Below, in pieces: positions 46,727-55,553 of a stretch of 64,000 bases of DNA. A program made the position numbers and the translations under genes. The DNA comes from Hyphomicrobiales bacterium (GTDB taxonomy: Bacteria; Pseudomonadota; Alphaproteobacteria; Rhizobiales; Beijerinckiaceae), in the NCBI GenBank assembly GCA_016716745.1, contig JADJVD010000002.1:124001-188000 (forward strand). Reading direction: 5' to 3'. How positions within the stretch are numbered: position 1 is the stretch's first letter; each line of letters starts with the position of its first letter. The notes beneath the pieces were generated by a model. That model saw nothing but the letters and a program-made list of their open reading frames with translations. It was not told the DNA's origin and made no database searches.

Positions 46727-47725
46727 ATGGCGCTTCTTCCCGATCCGCTCGAACCCGCGACGCAACAGTTGATCGACGCGTGCCAGCGCGACTTTCCGCT
46801 CGTGGCGCAGCCGTTCGCGGCGATCGGCGCGCCGCTCGGTCTCGACGAGGCGGAGGTGCGGCGTCGCCTTGCCGACTTGATCGCCGCGGGCGCGGCGACG
46901 CGCCTTGGCGCGGTGGTGCGGCCGCATGCGGCCGGCGCCTCGACGCTGGCGGCGCTCGCGGCGCCTGCCGGGCGAATCGAGGAGATCGCGCGCATCGTCG
47001 GCGGCTTCGCCGGCGTCAACCACAATTACGAGCGCGAGAGCGCGTGGAACCTTTGGTTCGTCGTCACCGGCGCGAACGAGGCCGAGGTCGCCGGGACGCT
47101 CTCGGCCATCGTGCGCGAGACGGGTCTGGCCGTTCTCGATCTGCCGCTGGAGCGCGCCTATCATATCGATCTCGGCTTCGACCTGTTCCGCGCGCCGCGC
47201 GCGCGGGCCGCGCCGCGGCCCTTGCGGCGCCCGGCAGACGAGGCGGATCGGCGCGTTCTGGCGCAGATCGAGCGGGGTCTGCCGTTCGTTTCGCGCCCCT
47301 ATGCCGAGGTCGCCGCGCGTCTCGGCGTCGCGGAGGCGGAAGTCATCGCGCGGCTCGCGGCGATGGTCGCGGACGGGGTGATCGTGCGCTTCGGCCTCGT
47401 CGTGCGTCACCAGTTCTTCGGCTATCGCGCCAACGCGATGGCGGTGTGGGACGTCGCGGACGAGCGCGTCGACGAAATCGGCGCGCTGTTCGCGGGCGAG
47501 AGCCGCGTGACCTTGTGCTACCGCCGGCCGCGCCGGCCGCCGGGCTGGCGCTTCAACCTGTTCACGATGGTTCATGCGCGCACGCGCGAGGACGCGCTCG
47601 GCGTCGTCGAGCGTCTCGCCGCACAGGCGCAAGGCGCCGTTCGCGCGCGGGACGTGTTTTTCTCCCTGCGCTGCTTCAAGCAGCGCGGCGCGCGCTTCTC
47701 GGCCGCGAAGGAGGCGGCGGAATGA
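46727..47725 (+). CDS. nirDL: fused siroheme decarboxylase subunits NirD-NirL
   Basis: A 332-residue fusion of two Lrp/AsnC-like halves. The first (~residues 1-155) has VAQPFAAIGAPLGLDEAEV and NHNYERESAWNLWFV. The second (~165-332) has GLPFVSRPYAEVAARLGVAE and TLCYRRPRRPPGWRFNLFTM. NirD, L, G and H together decarboxylate siroheme to didecarboxysiroheme. Some denitrifiers have D and L fused, as here, with G and H separate. It overlaps nirG by four bases. Confidence 0.92.
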   Translation: MALLPDPLEPATQQLIDACQRDFPLVAQPFAAIGAPLGLDEAEVRRRLADLIAAGAATRLGAVVRPHAAGASTLAALAAPAGRIEEIARIVGGFAGVNHNYERESAWNLWFVVTGANEAEVAGTLSAIVRETGLAVLDLPLERAYHIDLGFDLFRAPRARAAPRPLRRPADEADRRVLAQIERGLPFVSRPYAEVAARLGVAEAEVIARLAAMVADGVIVRFGLVVRHQFFGYRANAMAVWDVADERVDEIGALFAGESRVTLCYRRPRRPPGWRFNLFTMVHARTREDALGVVERLAAQAQGAVRARDVFFSLRCFKQRGARFSAAKEAAE

Positions 47726-48174
47726 CGGCGCTCGACGCCATCGACCGGCGCATCGTCAACGCGCTGCAAGGCGGCTTTCCGGTCGCCGAGCGACCTTATG
47801 CGGAGGCCGCTGCGCGACTCGGGCTCGACGAGGACACGTTGATCGCGCGGCTTGGCGCGCTGATCGCGCGCGGCGCCATCTCGCGCTTCGGGCCGCTGTG
47901 GAATCCGGAAGAGATGGGCGGCGCGCTGTGTCTGGCGGCGATGGCGGTTCCGGCCGAGCGGTTCGAGGCGGTCGCCGAGCAGGTGAACGCGCATCCGGAA
48001 GTCGCGCATAATTACGAGCGCGAGCACCGTCTCAACATGTGGTTCGTGCTCTCCGCGCTCGATCCGGCGCGCATCGCCGGCGTCGCGCGTCGGATCGAGG
48101 CGGAAACCGGCCTCGCGGTTAAACTGATGCCGAAGGAGAAAGAGTTCTTCGTCGGCTTCCGGGTGGAGGCGTGA
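47722..48174 (+). CDS. nirG: siroheme decarboxylase subunit NirG
   Basis: A 150-residue AsnC-like protein: DRRIVNALQGGFPVAERPYA, then ISRFGPLWNPEEMGGALCLA, and the catalytic-family HNYEREHRLNMWFVLSA, which matches NirD/NirG rather than DNA-binding Lrp proteins. The end is ...KEKEFFVGFRVEA. It is coupled to nirDL and nirH through overlaps. Confidence 0.9.
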   Translation: MTALDAIDRRIVNALQGGFPVAERPYAEAAARLGLDEDTLIARLGALIARGAISRFGPLWNPEEMGGALCLAAMAVPAERFEAVAEQVNAHPEVAHNYEREHRLNMWFVLSALDPARIAGVARRIEAETGLAVKLMPKEKEFFVGFRVEA

Positions 48175-48668
48175 CGATGCTCTGCGCCTTCGATCGCGCC
48201 TTGATCGCGGCGACCGCGAAGGGCCTGCCATTGACGAGCGATCCCTATGGCGAGATCGCCCGCGCGCTCGGCGCCTCGCGCGCCGAGGTGATCGAACGCG
48301 TGCGGCAGCTTCTGGAGGCAGGCGCGATCCGGCGCATCGGCGTCATTCCGAACCACTACGCGCTCGGCGTCGTCGCCAACGGCATGAGCGTGTGGGACGT
48401 CGCGGACGAGCGGGTCGACGAGATCGGCGCGCGGATCGGCGCGCTCGACTTCGTGACGCATTGCTACCGCCGGCCTCGGCACGGGCCGGACTGGCCCTAC
48501 AATCTGTTCGCCATGGCGCATGGGCGCACGCGCGAGGAGGTTCTGGCGCGCGTCGCCGAGATCGCCGCGCTCGCCGGCGACGCCGTGCGCGCGCATGACG
48601 TCTTGTTCTCCAGACGCATTCTCAAGAAGACCGGGCTGCGCCCCGCCGCCGCGCGCCCCGAGGAGTGA
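48171..48668 (+). CDS. nirH: siroheme decarboxylase subunit NirH
   Basis: A 165-residue AsnC-like protein with IRRIGVIPNHYALGVVANGM, VDEIGARIGALDFVTHCYRR and PDWPYNLFAMAHGRTREEVL, features of the NirL/NirH branch with the His/Tyr site. The start is either GTG 48171, overlapping the nirG stop, or ATG 48177. It is followed by nirJ after 4 nt. Confidence 0.9.
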   Translation: MTMLCAFDRALIAATAKGLPLTSDPYGEIARALGASRAEVIERVRQLLEAGAIRRIGVIPNHYALGVVANGMSVWDVADERVDEIGARIGALDFVTHCYRRPRHGPDWPYNLFAMAHGRTREEVLARVAEIAALAGDAVRAHDVLFSRRILKKTGLRPAAARPEE

Positions 48669-48672
48669 CGCG

Positions 48673-49902
48673 ATGTTCCGTCTGTCCCACTATCTGCGCA
48701 CCGTGCTCGCCCCGCAGGCGCGCGCCGAACCGCATGGGCCGCGCGGCGCCGCGCCGCCGCTGCGCATGACCGGGCCGGTCGTGATCTGGAATCTGATCCG
48801 GCGCTGCAATCTGACCTGCCTGCACTGCTATTCCATCTCCGGCGACGTCGATTTTCCCGGCGAGCTGTCGAGCGAGCAGGTCTTCGCCACGCTCGACGAT
48901 CTGAAGGCGTTCGGCGCGCCCGTCCTCATCCTGTCCGGCGGCGAGCCGCTTCTGCGCAAGGATCTGTTCGAGATCGCCGCGCGCGCCAAGGCGATGGGCT
49001 TCTTCCTGTGTCTGTCGACCAACGGCACGCTGATCGACGCGGCGATGGCGGACCGCATCGCGGCGGCGGATTTCGACTATGTAGGCATCTCGCTCGACGG
49101 GCTCGCCGAAACGCATGACGTGGTGCGGCGCAAGCAGGGCGCCTTCGCCCGGTCGCTCGCCGCGCTGCGCCTGCTGCGCGACCGCGACGTGAAAGTCGGC
49201 GTGCGGTTCACCATGACGCAGGACAACGAGCGCCATCTCGAGCCGCTGATCGACCTGTGCGAGGCGGAGCGGTTCCCGAAGTTCTATTTGTCGCATCTCG
49301 TCTATGCGGGGCGCGGCGATAAGAATCGCGGCCGCGATTCGGAGCGTGCGGCGACGCGACGGGCGATGGACCTCCTGATCGCGCGGGCGCGGCGCGCCAT
49401 CCTCGAGGGACGCGATCTCGAAATCGTCACCGGCAACAACGATGCCGACGGCGCCTATCTCCTGCAATGGGTCGAGGCGCATCATCCCGACCGCGCACCG
49501 GCGCTGCGGCGTCAGCTCGAACGCTGGGGCGGCAACGCCTCGGGCGTCAATGTCGCCAATATCGACAATCTCGGCCAGGTGCATCCCGATACGATGTGGT
49601 GGCATCACACGCTCGGCAATGTGAAGACGCGCAAGTTCTCGGAGATCTGGACGGACCTGTCCGATCCCGTTTTCGCCGGCCTCAAGCAGAGGCCGCGCGC
49701 GGTGAAGGGGCGCTGCGCGGCCTGCGCGCATCTGGCGATCTGCGGCGGCAACACGCGCATCCGCGCCCTGAAGGTAACCGGCGATCCCTGGGCGGAGGAT
49801 CCCGGGTGCTATCTCACCGACGCCGAGATCGGCCTTGCGCAGGAGGGGCCGCGCGTCGAGGTCACGCCGTTCCGGGGAGCGCGTCATGCCGCTGCGGTGT
49901 AA
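48673..49902 (+). CDS. nirJ: radical SAM protein NirJ of heme d1 synthesis
   Basis: A 409-residue radical SAM enzyme that removes propionate side chains from didecarboxysiroheme. The radical SAM cluster motif is CNLTCLHC (Cys45, Cys49, Cys52), followed by ILSGGEPLLRKDL. The C-terminal SPASM-like part has a second Cys cluster (CAACAHLAICGGNTRIRAL). DNLGQVHPDTMWWHHTLGNV is typical of NirJ. It overlaps the nirN start by 17 nt. Confidence 0.94.
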   Translation: MFRLSHYLRTVLAPQARAEPHGPRGAAPPLRMTGPVVIWNLIRRCNLTCLHCYSISGDVDFPGELSSEQVFATLDDLKAFGAPVLILSGGEPLLRKDLFEIAARAKAMGFFLCLSTNGTLIDAAMADRIAAADFDYVGISLDGLAETHDVVRRKQGAFARSLAALRLLRDRDVKVGVRFTMTQDNERHLEPLIDLCEAERFPKFYLSHLVYAGRGDKNRGRDSERAATRRAMDLLIARARRAILEGRDLEIVTGNNDADGAYLLQWVEAHHPDRAPALRRQLERWGGNASGVNVANIDNLGQVHPDTMWWHHTLGNVKTRKFSEIWTDLSDPVFAGLKQRPRAVKGRCAACAHLAICGGNTRIRALKVTGDPWAEDPGCYLTDAEIGLAQEGPRVEVTPFRGARHAAAV

Positions 49903-51373
49903 GGGCGTCGCGTTCGCGCTCGTCGTTCTGCTCGCGCCCTGCGCGGCGCAGGCGCAGGTCGACGCGCCGAGGCTTTACGAGCAGACGTGCGCGCAATGTC
50001 ACGGCGCCGGTCGGCTCGGCGGCGTCGGGCCGGCCTTGCTGCCGGAGAATATGGGCCGGCTGCGCGGGCCAGCGGTCGCCAAGGTGATCGCGGAGGGTCG
50101 CGAGGCGACGCAGATGCCGGCCTTCGGCCAGCAGCTCGGCAAAGCGGAGATCGAGGCGCTCGCCGCCTTCGTCGCGACGCCGCTCGCGGAGACGCCCGCC
50201 TGGGGCATGGGCGAGATCCTGTCGAGCCGCGCGATCGAGCGCGAGGCGCCGACGCTGGCGAAGCCTGTCTTCGAGGCCGATCCGCTCAATCTGTTCGTCG
50301 TGGTCGAGACGGGCGACCATCACGCGACGATCCTCGACGGCGACAAGCTCGAGCCGATGGCGCGTTTCGCCACGCGCTTCGCCTTGCACGGCGGCCCGAA
50401 ATTCTCGCCGGACGGCCGCTTCGTCTATTTCATGTCGCGCGACGGATGGGTGGAGAAATACGACATCTGGTCGCTGCAGAAGATCGGCGAGGTGCGCGCC
50501 GGGGTGAATTCGCGCAACATCGCGCTGTCAGCGGACGGGCGCACCATCGCGGTGGCCAATTATCTGCCGAAGACGCTGGTGTTGCTCGACGCCGGGACGC
50601 TGACGCCTCTGCGCGTGCTCGACGCGACGGACGCCTCCGGCGCCGCTTCGCGCGTCTCGGCCGTGTATCAGGCGCGGCCGCGCAATTCCTTCGTCGTGGC
50701 GCTGAAGGATGCGCCGGAAATCTGGGAGATCGGCGCGGGCGAGACCGGCTTCGCGCTGCGGCGCATCGCGGTGGACGAGCCGCTCGACGACTTCTTCTTC
50801 GATCCCTCTTATGCGCATGTATTCGGCTCGGCGCGCGAGGGCGCGGCCTCGAAGGTCTACAATCTCGACACCGGTCGGCAGGTGGCGGCGATGGCGCTGC
50901 CCGGCCTGCCGCATCTGGGCTCGGGCATCAGCTTCCGCCTCGGCGCGCGCAGCGTGATGGCGACGCCGCATCTGAAGTCGGGTCTGCTCTCCGTCATCGC
51001 GATGGACGACTGGAGCCTCGTCAAGACGATCCCGACTCCGGGGCCCGGCTTCTTCATGCGCAGCCACGAGAACTCGCGCTTCGCCTGGACAGACTCGATG
51101 ATGAGCAAGGCGAAGGACACGATGTCGATCCTCGACAAGGAGACGCTCGAGATCGTCCGCTCGGTGACGCCGATCCCCGGCAAGACGGCGGCGCATGTCG
51201 AGTTCGACCGCGAGGGCAAGAAGGTTCTCGTCTCGATCTGGGAGGATCCGGGCGAGCTCGTCGTCTACGACGCGCAGACCTTTCAGGAGCTGAAGCGGCT
51301 GCCGATGCGCAAGCCCTCGGGCAAGTACAATGTCTTCAACAAGATCAATTTCTCCGAAGGCACCAGCCATTGA
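49886..51373 (+). CDS. nirN: dihydro-heme d1 dehydrogenase NirN
   Basis: A 495-residue periplasmic cytochrome, a paralogue of NirS. It has a signal peptide ending AAQAQ, a heme c site CAQCH (Cys35-His39), then a d1-type propeller (HHATILDGDKLEPMARFATR, VYFMSRDGWVEKYDIWSLQK, GPGFFMRSHENSRFAWTD). It makes the acrylate double bond in the last step of heme d1 synthesis. The C-terminus KPSGKYNVFNKINF parallels NirS and NirF. It is the last recognised gene of the nir run. Confidence 0.93.
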   Translation: MPLRCKGVAFALVVLLAPCAAQAQVDAPRLYEQTCAQCHGAGRLGGVGPALLPENMGRLRGPAVAKVIAEGREATQMPAFGQQLGKAEIEALAAFVATPLAETPAWGMGEILSSRAIEREAPTLAKPVFEADPLNLFVVVETGDHHATILDGDKLEPMARFATRFALHGGPKFSPDGRFVYFMSRDGWVEKYDIWSLQKIGEVRAGVNSRNIALSADGRTIAVANYLPKTLVLLDAGTLTPLRVLDATDASGAASRVSAVYQARPRNSFVVALKDAPEIWEIGAGETGFALRRIAVDEPLDDFFFDPSYAHVFGSAREGAASKVYNLDTGRQVAAMALPGLPHLGSGISFRLGARSVMATPHLKSGLLSVIAMDDWSLVKTIPTPGPGFFMRSHENSRFAWTDSMMSKAKDTMSILDKETLEIVRSVTPIPGKTAAHVEFDREGKKVLVSIWEDPGELVVYDAQTFQELKRLPMRKPSGKYNVFNKINFSEGTSH

Positions 51374-51380
51374 GGCGGGC

Positions 51381-51824
51381 GTGACGACGCGCGCGGCCGA
51401 CGCGACCGAGGCCAACCGGCGCATCGTCCGGCGCGGTCTCGTCGTGGTCGCGCTGATGGCGGCTCCTGTCGCCGCGCTGATGGCGTTGCAGGCCGGCGTG
51501 TTCGCGGCCTGCGCAAGCGCGACCACGGCCGAAGGCGTGCTCGACGGGCATGTCGCCTGGCGCGTCACGCGCATGACCTGCCGCGGGAGCGAGGCGCCCT
51601 ATTACGACGTCGCCGTCGGCGCCGAGCACAAGACGATGGCGACGGCGCTCGTCTCGCGCGGCGCGCCGGTTCCGCTCGAGGTCGTGCGGACGGCGGACGG
51701 CGCCGTCGCCGTGCGGCTCGACCGGGCGCGGGCGGGCACGGGCGAAGCGCTGGCGCGGCTCAATCTGCGCCGCTCCGGCTCGCCGGCCGAGCGCATCGAT
51801 CTGCAGGCCGATGCGGCGCGTTGA
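51381..51824 (+). CDS. hypothetical single-helix membrane protein at end of nir cluster
   Basis: A 147-residue protein starting with GTG (MTTRAADATEANRRIVRRG) 7 nt after nirN. One hydrophobic segment (~residues 19-43) is followed by a periplasmic-looking beta-rich part with two cysteines (AACASATTAEG and MTCRGSEAPYYDVAVG). I know no family for it. Position and spacing suggest co-transcription with the heme d1 genes. It ends 6 nt before the convergent norF. Confidence 0.65.
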   Translation: MTTRAADATEANRRIVRRGLVVVALMAAPVAALMALQAGVFAACASATTAEGVLDGHVAWRVTRMTCRGSEAPYYDVAVGAEHKTMATALVSRGAPVPLEVVRTADGAVAVRLDRARAGTGEALARLNLRRSGSPAERIDLQADAAR

Positions 51825-51830
51825 TGCGGC

Positions 51831-52094
51831 TCAGGCCAGCCGCGCGGCGAGGGAGAGCCCGGCGAGAATCGCAAGCAGCGCGAAGACGCCCGCGCGCATG
51901 GCCTTGTTCCACGCCGGGGCGTGGCGGAGCTCGAGATAGTCGTTGAGCAGGAGCGACGCCTTGGCGAAGGCGGCCGCGAGCAACGCGACGACGAGCGCCG
52001 GGCCGAGCGGGCGCGCATCCGCCGCATGACCGATGGGGATGGCGGCCAGCGTCAACGCGGCCATGACGAGCCAGACCAGCGCGAGGCGGATCAT
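51831..52094 (-). CDS. norF: NorF-like cytochrome oxidase subunit IV family protein
   Basis: An 87-residue membrane protein with three hydrophobic helices and LLAAAFAKASLLLNDYLELR then HAPAWNKAMRAG, the motif of NorF and prokaryotic cytochrome c oxidase subunit IV. NorF is an accessory for full NO reductase activity. The ATG shares a base with the norE stop. Confidence 0.82.
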   Translation of the reverse strand: MIRLALVWLVMAALTLAAIPIGHAADARPLGPALVVALLAAAFAKASLLLNDYLELRHAPAWNKAMRAGVFALLAILAGLSLAARLA

Positions 52095-52666
52095 CAGCGC
52101 ACCAGATAGATGACGGGGAAGACGAGAATCCAGACGAGATCGACCATGTGCCAGAAGGCCGCGCCCGTTTCGACGTTGAGGACGCTCGGGCGCGCCGCGA
52201 CGATGGCGAGGATGATCAGCCCCAGGACGACATGCAGCGCGTGGAAGCCGGTGATCAGGAAATACAGGGTGAAGAACGCGCCGCTGTCGATGGTGAGGCC
52301 GGCCGCAAGGTCGTGGGCGTATTCCCGACCCTTGAAGGCCAGAAACAGGAGGCCCAGCGCGCCGGCGGCGGCAAGATGAAGGCGCGTCGCGCGCACGCGT
52401 CGCTCGCGCGCCGCAAGCGCCGCGAAGGCGGCGAACAGCCCGCTGGTGACCAGCACGAGCAGATTGGCGAGGCCGGTCAGGCGGTCGAGATGGTCTTGCG
52501 CCTGTGCGAAGCCGCGCGGATCGCCGATGCGCGCGGCCGAGAAGGCGATCAGCGCGCCGCCGAACACCAGAAGCTCCGATCCGATGAGGATCCACATCAT
52601 CGGATGGCCGGGCAGGCCGGCGAAAGGATCGCGGCCGCGCGGGGCGGGCGTCTCAGCCCGCGACAT
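52094..52666 (-). CDS. norE: NorE-like cytochrome oxidase subunit III family protein
   Basis: A 190-residue membrane protein of the heme-copper oxidase subunit III family with five hydrophobic helices. PGHPMMWILIGSELLVFGGA begins it. LLFLAFKGREYAHDLAAGLT, TLYFLITGFHALHVVLGLII and GAAFWHMVDLVWILVFPVIY follow. Lying between norD and norF, it is NorE, an accessory of NO reductase. It overlaps the norD end by 14 nt. Confidence 0.88.
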   Translation of the reverse strand: MSRAETPAPRGRDPFAGLPGHPMMWILIGSELLVFGGALIAFSAARIGDPRGFAQAQDHLDRLTGLANLLVLVTSGLFAAFAALAARERRVRATRLHLAAAGALGLLFLAFKGREYAHDLAAGLTIDSGAFFTLYFLITGFHALHVVLGLIILAIVAARPSVLNVETGAAFWHMVDLVWILVFPVIYLVR

Positions 52667-54581
52667 GTCGATACATGTCCGGCAGCGCGTCGACGAGCTT
52701 CTCCGGGTTGGGCGTCATCGCGTAGCCGCCGGGCCCGAACAGATGCGCGATGTAGTCGCGCGCCTTGGCGTCGACGGTGACGGCGAAGACGGCCTGACCG
52801 AGGCGTCGCGCTTCCTGCACGGCGCGGCGCGTATCCTCGACGCCGTGGCGGCCGTCGTAGTGATCGAGGTCGTTCGGCTTGCCGTCGGTGATGACGAGCA
52901 GGAGGCGGCGCTGCGCCTCGTGGGCGGCGAGATGGCGCGAGACGTGCCGGATCGCCGCGCCCATGCGCGTGTAAAACCGCGGCGTCAGGCCCATCACGCG
53001 CCGGCGGATCGTCGCGTCGTTGGGCTCGTCGAAGCCTTTCACCTTCTCCAGCATCACGCGCTCGCGGCGCAGGGACGAGAAGGCGTGCACGCTGACCTGA
53101 TCGCCGCACGCCTCGAGCCCGCCGATGAGCGCGACGAGCGCCTCGCGCGCGATCGCGATGACCGGACGGCCGGCGACGGAGCTTTCGGTCGAGCGCGATG
53201 CGTCGATGAGCACGCTGACGGCGAGGTCGCGCTCGTCGTCGCGAATCGCGGCGTAGACGCGGTCGCTGGCCTCGCCGGAGGCGAGGAGATCGCAGCGCGC
53301 GCGGACGATCTCGTCGAAATCGAGATCGAATCCGTCGCTCTGGCGTCGCACGATGCGGCGACGCGGGCGCAGCGCCTCGAACTGCCTGCGCACGCGCTCG
53401 ATGCGACGGCGGGCCGCGGGGCTGTCGAGCGCGGCGTCGTCCTTTTCCTCCGCGACGCGCTCCTCGACGCGCACATGGTCGGGCAGATAGGCGGACGCTT
53501 TCCAATCCCACTCGGGATAGGTCGTCTCGCCGATCAGGCGTTCGCGGTCGACGTCGCGCGGGCTGAGGTCGAGATGGAACATCAGCTTCTTCTTCGCCTT
53601 GTGCGAGACGCGCGCGAGCGACACCTCCTCGAGATCCTGCGCGGCCTTGCGGGCGTTGTCCTCCTCCTCGTCCTCGGTCGCGCGGTTGAGATTGAGAAAC
53701 TCGACCCAGGAGAGAATCGACTCGAAGCGATAGAGGATGAAGCTGTCCTTGCGGTCGGCCTGATCGGACTTCTCGCGCCGGGCGCGCAGGGTCTTGTCGG
53801 AGCCCTGTGGCGCCGGGGCGCCGGCGCCCTGGTCCTCGTCGTCGGCCTTGCTTGCGTCGCCGGGCTTCGGCGGGGCGAGCAGAGGCCACAAGGCGACAGG
53901 GCGGAAGGGCTTGTAATCGTCCGGCGTCGGAAAGAGCGCGGGGTCGAACGCGTCGGCGCGGATGGCGCGCGCATACGCGTTGTCTTCGAGCGGAGCGCCG
54001 GCGACCAGCGCGCGAATCGCGGCCTCAAGCCCGGCCTCGACGGGCGGCAGCTTCGGCTGTCCGCGGATGGCGAGCAGCGCCGCGCCGATGAGATCGCGCA
54101 TCGGCCGCAGCCCCGGCAGGGTGGCCAGCAGGCGCGCCTCGGCGCGCGTCGCGGCGCGCAGCATGGCGATGTCGGCGGCGAGCGCGCCCGGCGGCGGCGC
54201 GAACGGGGTTTCGACGAAGGCGCTCAGCGCGGCGAGCCACAGATAGAGGCCGCGATTGAGGTCGCGCGACTCGAACAGGGCGATGCTGCGCGGCAGCGCG
54301 AGGGTGCGCCCGTCATAGGCGGCGCGGGTGACGTGATCGACGTCGCGGCCGAGGCGCCCGCGCGTGGAAACGCGGCTCTTCGAGACGGTGGCCGCCGAGG
54401 GCAGGATCTCGGTTCCCGGCGCGCCGCCCGCGGCGCGATGCAGAAGCCCGACGGAGATCGCCGCCTCGTCGTAGGCGACGCGCGCCTCCTCGTGTTTCGG
54501 CTCCGCGCCCCAATCGTAGACAAGACCGTGCCAGGCCGAGCCGACGGTCTCCTCGGGCTCCCAGAAATGGGGGATGCGCAT
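52653..54581 (-). CDS. norD: NO reductase activation protein NorD
   Basis: A 642-residue protein with a long helical N-terminal part, an acidic/charged linker (~residues 240-330) and a C-terminal von Willebrand A domain with the metal site LIDASRSTESS and LLLVITDGKPNDLDHYDG. It works with the AAA+ protein NorQ to insert iron into the NorB active site. The start ATG at 54581 (MRIPHFWEPEETVGSAWH) has AAAGG upstream; a GTG at 54602 would add seven residues. Confidence 0.92.
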   Translation of the reverse strand: MRIPHFWEPEETVGSAWHGLVYDWGAEPKHEEARVAYDEAAISVGLLHRAAGGAPGTEILPSAATVSKSRVSTRGRLGRDVDHVTRAAYDGRTLALPRSIALFESRDLNRGLYLWLAALSAFVETPFAPPPGALAADIAMLRAATRAEARLLATLPGLRPMRDLIGAALLAIRGQPKLPPVEAGLEAAIRALVAGAPLEDNAYARAIRADAFDPALFPTPDDYKPFRPVALWPLLAPPKPGDASKADDEDQGAGAPAPQGSDKTLRARREKSDQADRKDSFILYRFESILSWVEFLNLNRATEDEEEDNARKAAQDLEEVSLARVSHKAKKKLMFHLDLSPRDVDRERLIGETTYPEWDWKASAYLPDHVRVEERVAEEKDDAALDSPAARRRIERVRRQFEALRPRRRIVRRQSDGFDLDFDEIVRARCDLLASGEASDRVYAAIRDDERDLAVSVLIDASRSTESSVAGRPVIAIAREALVALIGGLEACGDQVSVHAFSSLRRERVMLEKVKGFDEPNDATIRRRVMGLTPRFYTRMGAAIRHVSRHLAAHEAQRRLLLVITDGKPNDLDHYDGRHGVEDTRRAVQEARRLGQAVFAVTVDAKARDYIAHLFGPGGYAMTPNPEKLVDALPDMYRHVAG

Positions 54582-54604
54582 CGCGCCCGCCTTTCGCGCC
54601 ACGC

Positions 54605-55420
54605 TCAGCCGAAGACGGCGACGAACAGATCGCCCAGCGCGCGCTTGACCTCGGCGTCGTCGCTGAGCGGCTCGATGAGCGCGGCGCGCACGGCGTCCTC
54701 GATCTTCATGCCGGAGGCGATCAGCGTCGCGGCGTAGACGAGCAGGCGCGTCGAGGCGCCCTCCTCGAGGTCGCGCCCCTTCAGCTTGCGGATGGCGCCG
54801 GCGAGCGCGACGAGCCGCTCGGCGACGGGGCGCGCGACGCCGGTCTCGGCGACAAGCACATCCGCCTCGATGGCGGCGGGCGGATAGCCGAACTCGATCG
54901 CCATGAAGCGCTGGCGCGTCGAGGGCTTCAGGCTCTTCAGAATGTTCTGGTAGCCCGGATTGTAGGAGACGACGAGCATGAAGTCGTCCGGCGCGACGAT
55001 CGTCTCGCCGGTGCGCTCGAGCGGCAGGATGCGGCGATCGTCCGTCAGCGGATGCAGGACGACCGTGACGTCCTTGCGCGCCTCCACCACCTCGTCGAGA
55101 TAGCAGACGCCGCCGTTGCGCGCCGCGCGCGTCAGCGGCCCGTCCTGCCAGATCGTCTCGCCGCCCTTGATCAGCCAGCGTCCGGTCAGATCCGAGGCGG
55201 TGAGATCGTCATGGCAGGAGACGGTGGTGAGCGGGCGACCGAGACGGGCGGCCATGTGCGCGACGAAGCGCGTCTTGCCGCATCCGGTCGGGCCCTTGAC
55301 CAGCAGCGGCAGACGATTGCGGAACGCCGCCTCGAACACGGCGCATTCGTCGCCGACCGGCTGATAGAAGGGAATGGCGACGGCGCCGTCGACGGCGGCA
55401 GGAAGGGGCTGGGCGTTCAT
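54605..55420 (-). CDS. norQ: AAA+ ATPase NorQ
   Basis: A 271-residue MoxR-type AAA+ ATPase. It has the Walker A GPTGCGKT (residues 43-50), Walker B VCYLDEV, sensor VVSYNPGYQ and Arg-finger region STRQRFMAIEF. It forms a chaperone pair with NorD. The start is ATG 55420 with GAGAGGAC upstream; the longer frame to 55489 has no ribosome site. It ends 23 nt before the preferred norD start. Confidence 0.94.
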   Translation of the reverse strand: MNAQPLPAAVDGAVAIPFYQPVGDECAVFEAAFRNRLPLLVKGPTGCGKTRFVAHMAARLGRPLTTVSCHDDLTASDLTGRWLIKGGETIWQDGPLTRAARNGGVCYLDEVVEARKDVTVVLHPLTDDRRILPLERTGETIVAPDDFMLVVSYNPGYQNILKSLKPSTRQRFMAIEFGYPPAAIEADVLVAETGVARPVAERLVALAGAIRKLKGRDLEEGASTRLLVYAATLIASGMKIEDAVRAALIEPLSDDAEVKRALGDLFVAVFG

Positions 55421-55553
55421 CCTTGTCCTCTCGGGTCGACAGGTTTCGGGCGCGGCAAGAAAAAGGCGCCGCGCGGGCGGCGCCGGCATGGCATGCGCGA
55501 TTGCGGCGGGCCCTCGCTCCGGTTGGGGTTCGGAAGCGAAGGCCCGCGCGCCG

